This document shows positions 55,933 through 64,000 of a DNA stretch of 64,000 nucleotides, piece after piece. The notes below the pieces were generated by a model that saw nothing but the letters and a program-made list of their open reading frames with translations, searched no databases and was not told the DNA's origin. Within the stretch, counting starts at the first letter, position 1. Every line of letters begins with the position of its first letter. The position numbers and the translations under genes were made by a program. This DNA comes from Seiridium cupressi (taxonomy: Eukaryota > Ascomycota > Sordariomycetes > Amphisphaeriales > Sporocadaceae). The stretch is from the NCBI GenBank assembly GCA_036674765.1, contig JARVKI010000084.1, positions 62,001-126,000 of the forward strand, written 5' to 3'.

Positions 55933-57534
55933 TCAGCCTCTTGGCTCCTCGTCAAAAGGAACTGGATCTTGATCGCCTGAAGTCATGGCAGAATCACCAT
56001 CAGAACTTTGTAGTCCAAGACCAAGCCGTCGCATGCGATCAGGATGCATTGTGGGACCTGGGCCATACAACCTGGGACGCTTGATACGATCTGCGTCAGC
56101 AGGCGGGCTGCGTCTGCCACCAGTCACTGAAGCGGACGGACCAAATACCCAGCTTGGGTTACTCAAAACTGAGCCAGCTTGACCCAAGGTAGGCATCACA
56201 CCCACAGTAGGCCTCTCAGCACCCGTCTTCACAAAAGAGCGTAGGTCCGCATAGTCAGCTCCCGTGGCCTTTGACGCCGAGCTACTCGGCAGAGACAAAA
56301 CCGACGCCGCTGTGGGGTTTGGAGGTACAACTTGGCTAGTCGGGTTACTAGTCTCCATTTGTGCCAAGGGTTGTGGCTTCGTCATGGCGGGTGGGTTCAA
56401 CCCTCCTAGTGATTTCGACGTTGTCTGCATCGGCGGCGTTGGCTGCTTGTTGTCATCAAAAACAGAAGCCGTGGCGTCAAAAAAGGAACCCGTCAATGCA
56501 TCAACATACGCGGCATAAAGTTGCCTCAGATCAAGAGGCACCTCTTGATCCCGATGAAGGAGTGGGGTATCCTTCTTGGTCATGCCAAAGAAGAATATCC
56601 ACGAATAACCATTGTCGCCAATGCGTGGCAACTTGTTAGTGATGCATCGTCCCATGTCAGGGGCAGCCATCGCGGCGCCATTGGTATTGTACAGCCGAAG
56701 GAAACTTCTTTTGGACGAGTCTTCCACTCCAACAGAGGCGACGAGCCTATAAAACCTTTCAGAAAACTGAAGCTTATAACCGGTACGGGCATCATTCAAC
56801 TCCCAGTCCAATGCCTTGATGGTGAACTCTTGGACATCAGCGAACGCGACCGCCGGTGCTCCCTCTTTGGGGGAGTATGAGACTCTGGCAGCATATGGCC
56901 AACCTGGGAGACGGAGGTGCCTCTGACCCGAGTCAGGATCACGGAAGATGCCAAACAGTTCGCTCATGTGTGCTGAAAGAGAGCAAGTGCCGTCCCAGTC
57001 AACAAGACTGGATTCTGAACCTTCAACAGGATCTAAGGGTGCCTTCTGCAACCACTTCTGAGTGTTTGGCATCTGATAGAACGCGGACAGATCCCAAAGC
57101 TGGTATAAATCATTGACCCAAAGCTGCCTGATGAGCTGGGGATGCTTGATCAGCTCGATGGCAGATGTTTGCTGCTGGTGAACAGATGGCTCGGAGACGA
57201 GTTCTTCAAGGATCTGTTTCTTCAGATCGCCCAGCAGGGCACCGTGAGTCTCATCTGGTACCGAGCGAGCTAATCGAACCAATCCATGCTCACTAGCAGC
57301 AGCTGGCCATTCTTCCTTAGGCAGAAATAGGTATACCTGGCACAATACGGCGGTTAGCACATTGATGCCGTTGTAGTAAGAGGGCTCATCTGCTGAGATC
57401 GGCCAGAGGCGGCGAAGCGTTTGTTTGAGCTCCGTTTTGCTCATTTGGTGGGCATCAGGCAAGGCTGCGTCCTGTTCCATGGGCTCGGGCGACATTTCAA
57501 TATCGTTAGACGGGAGATTCGCGTTGTCCATCAT
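55933..57534 (-). CDS. Intronless protein of unknown function, 533 residues
   Basis: A long uninterrupted frame starting MMDNANLPSNDIEMSPEPME. I do not recognise the family. The N-terminal two thirds look globular: TELKQTLRRLWPISADEPSY, GINVLTAVLCQVYLFLPKEE, LIRQLWVNDLYQLWDLSAFY, LVDWDGTCSLSAHMSELFGI, FTIKALDWELNDARTGYKLQ, SFLRLYNTNGAAMAAPDMGR and GYSWIFFFGMTKKDTPLL. From about residue 360 it is low-complexity, rich in Pro, Ser, Thr and Gln, and ends with a basic patch (RRSPPADADRIKRPRLY) followed by an acidic tail, which could be a nuclear localisation signal. No signal peptide or membrane segment is seen. It lies between palindromic arrays in a gene-poor region. The length, biased composition and codon use support a real gene. 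Confidence 0.7.
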   Translation of the reverse strand: MMDNANLPSNDIEMSPEPMEQDAALPDAHQMSKTELKQTLRRLWPISADEPSYYNGINVLTAVLCQVYLFLPKEEWPAAASEHGLVRLARSVPDETHGALLGDLKKQILEELVSEPSVHQQQTSAIELIKHPQLIRQLWVNDLYQLWDLSAFYQMPNTQKWLQKAPLDPVEGSESSLVDWDGTCSLSAHMSELFGIFRDPDSGQRHLRLPGWPYAARVSYSPKEGAPAVAFADVQEFTIKALDWELNDARTGYKLQFSERFYRLVASVGVEDSSKRSFLRLYNTNGAAMAAPDMGRCITNKLPRIGDNGYSWIFFFGMTKKDTPLLHRDQEVPLDLRQLYAAYVDALTGSFFDATASVFDDNKQPTPPMQTTSKSLGGLNPPAMTKPQPLAQMETSNPTSQVVPPNPTAASVLSLPSSSASKATGADYADLRSFVKTGAERPTVGVMPTLGQAGSVLSNPSWVFGPSASVTGGRRSPPADADRIKRPRLYGPGPTMHPDRMRRLGLGLQSSDGDSAMTSGDQDPVPFDEEPRG

Positions 57535-58388
57535 GAAAAGAGGCTTCAGGAATTTCCACGGACGACGGAGGGGAGGGGAAACAATGAAGTCTTTCGACGC
57601 GGTGGGCGGGCCGAAGAAAAAAAAGACTTCAAGCTCAGACGCGAGTGTGGCCTATCAGGGAACGCGTTGCTCGGCCAGCAATTCTTGCCAGTGAAGCACG
57701 CTGTAGGCATCCAGTTCTCAGTTGCTTCCAGAGCCCCCAGTGAAAATATTGGGGCAGCTCTTTTAGGTATCAAATTTCTGCTCAGACGGTTTGCCGATGA
57801 TTTACAGAGGAGCCAATCTGTATTGGCGAAGCTTAACCCTCTATACCCCTACTCTTGGTAGGTACATAGTAGATTTGTGGAGCTATTTTAAGGGACAAAC
57901 TCACTTATCTGTAGGTCATCATTCAGGACCCGACATAGCCGCCGGCGACTTAAGCCAGTAAAGCCAGTAAAGGAGGTATTGCCGCTAATAAAGTAGTGCA
58001 AATGCATAATATCCCTTTCTCATCTATCAGTTCGCATCCAAATTGTGGCTCATATTTCGGCTTCATTCTAGCGCTTCGGTCATGATCCAGCCGTCCACGA
58101 ACTCACTTTTCCGACAGCCCTGACATCGTCAGGCTGCAAAGCGAAGCCTTCCCATTAATAGTCACTCAACAGCTACTGGACGGGGGGAACCCACAATATC
58201 AATATCGATAGAACTGTTGAATGCAAGCAAGACAGAATAGTTAATTTGACGGTTAAGATTCTAGTATTCCGTCCACTTCTTCATCGATGGCTAAAACTAT
58301 GGACTTGTCACAAGCTAATCCACCCCTGTCAAATTGATCTACTGGAACGTGAGTTACTTAATGCCTGTCACATGAAATGTTCCCAGGC
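57535..58388. other. Intergenic with a partial palindromic repeat copy
   Basis: Upstream of the 533-residue gene. A sequence at about 57855-57920 (GGTACATAGTAGATTTGTGG, then CAAACTCACTTATCTGTAGG) resembles one unit of the 96-bp family in degenerate form. The plus frames 57421-57861 are shadows or have no domain. Confidence 0.5.
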
Positions 58389-58994
58389 TCAAACTGAACC
58401 TGATGGCTCAGCGGTCATCAAGCCACTGTCTGTCTGCTCAGGTTCGAAATGACCGAGCAAAATGATAGAGTCCTCACAGAGTCTCACTGAATATTCAAAC
58501 CCCTTCGGCATTATCTCTTGCTGCCCTTTGCGTAGCAGCAAGCGAGGTGTTTGTTCCAAGTTTCCCTGACGCTTAAACATTTCAATGCGTACACTACCAT
58601 GAATGACCGCAACCCACAAATCATTTTCAAGAAAGTTGAACTCGTTGATGGTATTTTTGTGGCCAAGGAAGGGCCAGTCGAAGATGATAGTTCTACTCTC
58701 GTTCGGAAACCAGTTTTCAAAAGTGAACTCGAATCTTTCAGTGATTGACTTGGGAGGGGCACCTGGAGGAAGACTGGTACATATGATGGGGTCTTTGCCT
58801 TCGCCATGTTCTGCCAAACGTCTTCGGATCCTTTCAATAGTCAACTTTTTGTTTACGCCCTTCCAGTTTATCATGGCCATAGCCTGCATAGCTTCGCACT
58901 CCCAAATCCTAGCCTTGAAGCTTTGATCGGGTAACAGCGCCAGATAGTCTAGAAGAGGGTTCGGCGCATTAGCCGTAGTGGAGGTCGTAGCCAT
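58389..58994 (-). CDS. Intronless protein of unknown function, 201 residues
   Basis: A single-exon frame starting MATTSTTANAPNPLLDYLAL. I do not recognise the family. The middle reads KARIWECEAMQAMAMINWKG and KLTIERIRRRLAEHGEG. The C-terminal half contains strand-like segments: FEFTFENWFPNESRTIIFDW, NEFNFLENDLWVAVIHGSVR, RLLLRKGQQEIMPKGFEYSV and LCEDSIILLGHFEPEQTDSG. The pattern of short beta strands with turn Gly/Pro could be a cupin-like barrel, but no His metal motif is visible, so this is speculative. No signal peptide or membrane helix is seen. It ends 854 bp from the 533-residue unknown gene on the same strand. Confidence 0.62.
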   Translation of the reverse strand: MATTSTTANAPNPLLDYLALLPDQSFKARIWECEAMQAMAMINWKGVNKKLTIERIRRRLAEHGEGKDPIICTSLPPGAPPKSITERFEFTFENWFPNESRTIIFDWPFLGHKNTINEFNFLENDLWVAVIHGSVRIEMFKRQGNLEQTPRLLLRKGQQEIMPKGFEYSVRLCEDSIILLGHFEPEQTDSGLMTAEPSGSV

Positions 58995-60890
58995 GCTAAA
59001 TGATCGTCGTCAATGTATGAGGTACGGTACGTGGTGTTGTTTGCGATAACGTAGAACTGTTTACAAGGCTGACTTCTTAACCGTTATTGAAACAGGGATG
59101 AAGGCAGGTATTTGGTGGAAGATTTTGATGGTTCCAGTTTCTGTCAGTCCGTCTTTATAAGGATTTGAGCAGCGGTGATTAAGTGGCGCCTGTTGTGATT
59201 CACACAGATACAGGTTGCGCAATCTAATAGAATTCTAAATCTGGCCATTTAGATGATTAAAACGAAGTGGATTATAACTTCTATCACTGACGAGGCCTCC
59301 GTGACTTTATAGTCTCTCGACTTTTTAATCCGTTAGAGGGTGGTAGATGGATGGATATAAGTAAATAATTCAGTATCTTGCAATTATATAAAGCTGTCTT
59401 CCTCCACTAAAACAGCCCTAGAAATCTATATGCTTAGCAGTTTATAATAACGATATTGATTATATATACCCGGTAAAAGTAACTTTACATACCCCTTTTT
59501 AATAAATATATAAAATTAAATTACCTTATTAAAATATATATAAAGATCTTTATACCCGTTTATAATATTAAATTAAACTTTATATACCCCGCTTTAAAAT
59601 ATATATAAAATTATTTTATCGCTTAAAATAAATACAGAGATTTATGTACCGGTTTTAATAGCAACTTTAATTCTTTGTACACACATTTTTTTGCATTACT
59701 AACAACTTATTTCGAGCCTTAAACAAAATACCGTCTGTATTACAAGATGATTAACCAGATGCACCATCTCTGCTTGGGTCTTTCGTTCTACCATGGTATC
59801 GCACCTCACCTCTGATGCGAGACAATTGAAACCTAGCTTCAGGTTGCAGAGTCGAATGGTCAAGCTCTGGCTATAAGCAGCGACTCAATGCACGATTGAC
59901 CGGCGTATGCCTGCTTTGTCCTAGATTATATTGGTCTCACTCGAGGAGCCCACTTCTTATCAAGAAAGTTGGTGCATCGATTTCTTCCGCGATTTAAAGG
60001 CATCGACCATGCGTGTGGGCAAATGATGAAGCTGCACACTTGAGCGACTTGAGGCTAATCCCTAGTTCTAAAACGACCCAGATTCGTGCCTATGCCTTGG
60101 TGAGGAATTCAGGATGTTCCGCACTGCCCATTACACAAAGATCCGAGGATCGGGCTAGGGCGCTGACGGTTTGCAGGTTTAGATGCAGGCCGGCCACTGT
60201 AATGACTTGTCAAATCAACGAGTCTACCCAGTGTATCATGCTTCCAGAAAACACCATTAGGAGGAGCTGCGAGGATGAAAACGGATCATGGGCCATGGAT
60301 CATGCAGGCGGCAATCAAGGACGTGAGTGGTTACATTGTAGCATTTGCTTTCCCCAGCTCGGTATCAGTTCGGCGTCGCACCCGCAGCAGACGCCCTAGA
60401 ATTCCCGAGATCACACCACTAGATAGGCGAACTCCACATCCCGTTCAACAAACATGAACCATGAATCGTCCATTAGTAGTCGATTCATCTTCAAGTATGA
60501 TATGATCATTCTCAGTATAGAGTGTGCAATCCTAGTCCACTAGAAGGACTGGGTCATGGTGAGAACGAGTCTAGTGCTTGGCTTCATCTCCTACAGGGCA
60601 ATGGCGCTACAACCAACGACTCAATCGCATCTTCAAATCAGCGACCCAATATTCAATCCACTGGACCTGCGCAAGTATAGACTCCTAGTTCTTGATCTCT
60701 ATCAAATAGTGACCGTGCGAGCCAAGAGAATGTAGCAGTTGGGCCAAATGATGGCAATTGATAGGTGCAATTGAGATATTTGAGTGGTGCACATGATGCC
60801 TGCAAGTCGCCCAACCCCGTAGCGCATCAGCCCGTAGTGCATCACCCCACTAACTACATGTAATCTGACCATATGGAGAGGTCCGTCACA
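58995..60890. other. Gene-poor region containing an AT-rich block
   Basis: The part 59350-59700 is very AT-rich and repetitive (separate entry). The plus frames 60013-60399 and 60275-60457 have no recognisable domain. No RNA gene was recognised. Confidence 0.45.
59440..59670. repeat. AT-rich degenerate repeats, probably mutated relatives of the 96-bp palindrome
   Basis: Recurring segments such as TATATACCC, TAAAATATATATAAAATTA and the palindromic TATAAAGATCTTTATACCCG (59540) occur. The last aligns with the intact central segment TACACAGATCTCTGTACCCA mainly by C-to-T and G-to-A differences. A second centre TACAGAGATTTATGTACCGG starts near 59633, about 92 bp to the right. The direction of change is what repeat-induced point mutation produces. 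The relationship is inferred from alignment by eye. Confidence 0.5.
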
Positions 60891-60915
60891 ACACCATGAA
60901 TTATACCGTCGGACA

Positions 60916-60940
60916 TTCCAGAAGCTGCGACTTCTTCTCA
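60916..60940 (+). promoter_or_regulatory. Candidate heat shock element upstream of HSP20
   Basis: The sequence ATTCCAGAAGCTGCGACTTC contains a TTCnnGAA core (60916-60923) followed by a spaced TTC, the inverted nGAAn arrangement bound by heat shock factor. It is about 220 bp upstream of the HSP20 ATG. A TATA-like sequence (CTATATAAC) lies at about 61129-61137, only a few bases before the ATG at 61143, and the intervening leader is CA-rich (61040-61120). Confidence 0.45.
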
Positions 60941-61142
60941 CTACGTAATCATATTCAGGGTCGTACATCATGTCTCTTATAGATGGCATATTTATATGCT
61001 AGCTGACTTCTTCACGATTTACCCATGTCCGGCAACTTGAACAACACGCATCCACACATCAACGACACCCACACATACAAACATACACGCTTGCACACAT
61101 ACATACAAACACACTTATACAACTTTACTATATAACCTGGTC

Positions 61143-61712
61143 ATGGCATACTTCTACATGGAACCTCCACCGGTCTACTCGACCACCTCCGTCAGCCAGA
61201 CCTTCCCTGAAGCCCACTGGCCACTGGAGCACACCCGCCACAAGATTGGGGAAGCTGTCCACAGCGCCATTCATCCCTACGAGCAAGAGGTCCGCACTCC
61301 TCATGCAGACATCCGCGAGACAGCGAAGAAGTACTACATCGATATTGAGCTCCCCGGCTTAGCAGACAAGAAGGACTTGTCGCTGAAATGGACGGGCTCC
61401 AGAACTCTCCTGGTGGAAGCCAAGATCAGGCGACCCGAGATCAAGGAGGAAGGACTGGTACAGCCTGAGGCTCAGCCAGCAGGTACTGGGGCCAAGGGAC
61501 CGGAAGAACATCCAATTCATCATCTGGCTAGAGAGAGACGTCTCGGACCATTTGCTAGGGCATTTCACTTCACAATGGATGTCGACCATGACCAACTGGA
61601 AGCGAATCTCCGACACGGTCTGCTCCGTCTCGTTATGCCTAAGCCGGAGTCTGAACACAAGCAGCCTAAGGAGGTTGATGTGAACCATGAGGACGATCAT
61701 GTTTCCTCTTGA
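61143..61712 (+). CDS. Small heat shock protein, HSP20/alpha-crystallin family
   Basis: A single-exon frame of 189 residues. An N-terminal arm (MAYFYMEPPPVYSTTSVSQT) of about 55 residues precedes the alpha-crystallin domain: PHADIRETAKKYYIDIELPG, LADKKDLSLKWTGSRTLLVE, an expanded hydrophilic loop with Pro/Glu (about 100-130), then RRLGPFARAFHFTMDVDHDQ and LEANLRHGLLRLVMPK. The last segment corresponds to the conserved A-x-x-x-n-G-v-L motif, here ANLRHGLLRL. The loop insertion is common in fungal Hsp30/Hsp20 proteins. These proteins form oligomers and hold unfolding proteins during heat stress in the cytosol. A candidate heat shock element and a TATA-like box lie upstream, and the absence of introns suits a stress gene. 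Confidence 0.93.
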   Translation: MAYFYMEPPPVYSTTSVSQTFPEAHWPLEHTRHKIGEAVHSAIHPYEQEVRTPHADIRETAKKYYIDIELPGLADKKDLSLKWTGSRTLLVEAKIRRPEIKEEGLVQPEAQPAGTGAKGPEEHPIHHLARERRLGPFARAFHFTMDVDHDQLEANLRHGLLRLVMPKPESEHKQPKEVDVNHEDDHVSS

Positions 61713-62247
61713 ATGTTTGCATCTGAGGCACGAGGACAGTGAAAAGCCAGATGGGTAGTAACGTCTATTCCCGAAAGGATTTTTGGGAACGGTAGGATGT
61801 CGAGAGTGATTTCTTAGCTTGGATACTGTTATATCTGGTATTTATGATGGGATAATGTATGGCTACCAGGCGCTTGGTCATACAGTCATGTGGAGACTTT
61901 TCCAAAAGGGAGGAATGAAATATCATTTTGACCGAGTTTCTTGGTTTTCGATGTTGTCACTGCCGTTTGTGTATGACTGAGTTTTACCGAGATAGTAAAT
62001 CACGATCTTTTCAGCTGTGTTAACAAGGGATCTGCACACGTTCAAACAGCATCAAAACGTCTGTGTCCACGCGCCACGCGAGGGTCTGAACATTTCGCAG
62101 TACTAACCACGAATGCTGGCTATGGAACAAGGACCGAGTGCAACGCTGGAGCGCCAAGCTTGGGGGCTGTCGAAGAAATCAGACGCAAGGTGATAACTAC
62201 AACTCTCTACATCTCTCTAATTGAACCACAAACCACTTGTAACCTGA
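61713..62247. other. Intergenic between HSP20 and the aspartic protease
   Basis: The two genes are convergent here, so this holds both 3' regions. No gene or repeat is recognised. Confidence 0.5.
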
Positions 62248-63556
62248 TCAAAGAAATCTTGCCTGTGACATTGCAACCTGCAATCCATCAACATCAAACA
62301 CCACATATGCGCTCCTTATGAAGGTAGCACCTAGGAGGAATATAGAACCTTCAGTCTCAATCAACCCCAGATAACATAACGGGTTTCCGGTCTCATCCTT
62401 GATCTCGCCTATATTTGCTGGTAGTCCATAAGGGTAAATGATCTCCTTGAACGGTACCGTGATCTGCGGTCCCACCATCGACATCCCGAAACCGAACTGC
62501 AGCGACTCTGTAGAGTTCCGTACAGAACATGGGACATATGGGAATCCCTGAACAATCTGTGCTCCCATGAGATCGGCTACATGGTTGTATATGATAGCAG
62601 GCAGATACATATTTGGCGACGCAGTGTCTAGCACCACGTGGATGCTCCAGTCATTTCCAGTCAAAGATGTTTCCCCTCCTTCGCTATCCAGGTATTGCAC
62701 AGATGTCAGATTGACAACCCATGAAGTGAATTCGGCCTGCTGCCCAAGAATCACCCCGATCGTTCTCAAGCCTCCAACGAACTTGCCGTTGTCGATTCGT
62801 CCGAAATTGATCGTACCCTCTGCAGCGGATTGCTGATTCATCCAGACACTGAAGAGACGCCGAGATGTGTACCCATGTAGGTATAACTGCTCCCAGAGCG
62901 TAGGGAATACGTAATCTGGTTGCTGATATACCGGGCTTGCTGGGTTGTTATAGACAGATTCCTGGAGGGGAGATCCAAGCCCAGCGATACCCCATAGGCT
63001 GGCATTGAATAGATTTGGTGGGACGTTTCCCACGCCGATCTGTTGTTGGGTCATGTGAGTAATGTTGATAGAGGGGAATCCATACGGAACTTTCTTACCG
63101 TCATGTCTGGAATGGTGGCACTGCCGACCTCGATTGTGTCATTGACGTATATGCCCTCCACACCATTGCCAGGGGTTAGGCCGTAGGTGGCATTGAACGG
63201 GAGTCCCAGGTCTCTCGAGCTTTGGGAATCGGCAGGATTATACGTGCCCGCGGGACATCCTTGTGCTGCACATCCTGTAGAGTTTGGCAGCGGCAGCCAG
63301 AAGTCGGCACTGCCGGTATCCACGATGAGTGAATACGGTTGTGGTGGCGTGCCGACCGTGAGATTCAAGAGGTAGCGCTTGAGGCCTAGTCAGTCGTACT
63401 GGTATGTATGCTGGTATGAGTGATCATTGACCATGGCCGAAGACTTACTTGGTGCGCCAAGTCATTGTATATGGGAAAAGAGACGCCTGTCCCGGAGCAG
63501 AGACCCGATAGGACCACTCCAGCCGCCGATGCACCGACTGATGTCAAGAGTCTCAT
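62248..63556 (-). CDS. Secreted pepsin-like aspartic protease (family A1)
   Basis: Model: complement(62248..63039, 63099..63377, 63449..63556), 392 residues; introns of 59 and 71 bp, phase 0. A signal peptide (MRLLTSVGASAAGVVLSGLC) leads directly, without a long propeptide, to RYLLNLTVGTPPQPYSLIVD with the first catalytic motif DTGS (VDTGSADFWLPL, near residue 55). The middle includes LFNASLWGIAGLGSP and FGRIDNGKFVG. The second catalytic Asp is in VVLDTASPNMYLPAIIYNHV: DTAS replaces the usual DTG/DSG[TS]. The C-terminal FLLGATFIRSAYVVFDVDG is the conserved GxxFLR-type strand. Several NxT/NxS sites are present. The enzyme should act in the secretory path or outside the cell. The junction RYLLN (acceptor CTCAAG) was chosen because the nearer AG at CTAG breaks the frame. 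No GPI signal is seen at the C-terminus. Confidence 0.87.
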
Positions 63557-64000
63557 GATGTGTGATGCGTTTGAGTTCCAATTCCCGAGGATGGACAAAG
63601 CTGCCCGATCTTGCTTATGGGGCTATATATCAATGGCTTGAGACATGTGCTCGGGCCCGAGTACAATTTGATCAGCCCTGAACTGTTCCACCAGGTGACC
63701 ACACAGGTATGCGGGGTTTGAGTCTGTCAGACGGGTAAAACAAGTTGGCGATAGTAAGCTTGTCGGGCCGATAGTCGGTTCTTGTCCAATGAGCTTCCAG
63801 GGGACTATACTGAAACGGTTTGCGACTTGTCGGATAAGGCTAGAATGACGTCTCTCTACACGGCATACCTAGCATTTGCATCTGCATTTCACATTGACAT
63901 TAGTCAGAGATCTTGTAAACGCACTACCGTTCGGTCTATTCTAGTCCGGTATACCGAGTTGTCAAGTGAAGCAGAAGAGCTCATCCAGAAGACGCTTGTT
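63557..64000. other. Upstream flank of the protease gene to the window edge
   Basis: No gene is recognised. The region probably holds the protease promoter. Confidence 0.4.

Noticed and set aside
55985..56880. Plus-strand open frames opposite the 533-residue gene
   Set aside because: Shorter shadows of the long minus-strand frame with no domain resemblance.

Overview
The window reads as nuclear DNA of a filamentous ascomycete (Pezizomycotina). Genes lie on both strands and are interrupted by short introns of about 47 to 150 bases with GT...AG ends and CTRAC-type branch sites. The families are typical of that group: Btn1/CLN3, APP1 phosphatase, PTH11-like rhodopsin-fold protein, Zn2Cys6 regulators, TRI12 efflux pump, scytalone dehydratase-like protein, HPP protein and an A1 aspartic protease. 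I cannot name the species. All gene models are my own splice predictions from reading frames and family resemblance; no search was run.

Layout. 0-13 kb is mostly ordinary and intact: the 5' part of a glutathione S-transferase running off the left edge, APP1, Btn1, a rhodopsin-fold receptor-like protein, an HPP protein and a Zn2Cys6 regulator. 14-24 kb holds a decayed NCS1 permease, a methyltransferase with a TA-flanked MITE in its upstream region, a decayed sugar transporter, an intact MFS transporter and a six-bladed beta-propeller protein of a type often found in fungal metabolite clusters. 24-30 kb is AT-rich and gene-poor with one cell-wall protein relic.

30.6-38 kb is occupied by a very large secreted repeat protein gene: signal peptide, Cys-rich N-terminal domains, eight copies of a roughly 150-residue six-cysteine module separated by Ser/Thr linkers, a Ser/Thr/Val stalk and a C-terminal beta-rich domain. 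Its frame is broken at several places. 38.5-45 kb has a regulator with an in-frame stop, a short-chain dehydrogenase, a tyrosinase lacking its CuA half, and a single-pass membrane protein. 45.6-50.1 kb forms a compact accessory cassette: TRI12-type efflux pump, SDR and, divergently, a scytalone dehydratase-like protein. Together they could reduce, dehydrate and export a small phenolic metabolite, but no polyketide synthase is present in the window.

52-60 kb is gene-poor and carries what I consider the most unusual feature: a family of 96-bp nested palindromic repeats arranged head to tail at an almost exact 96-bp period in three separate arrays (eight units), with a partial copy and a probable mutated, AT-rich array further right. 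Two intronless genes of unknown function lie among them. The right end has an HSP20 chaperone and a secreted aspartic protease.
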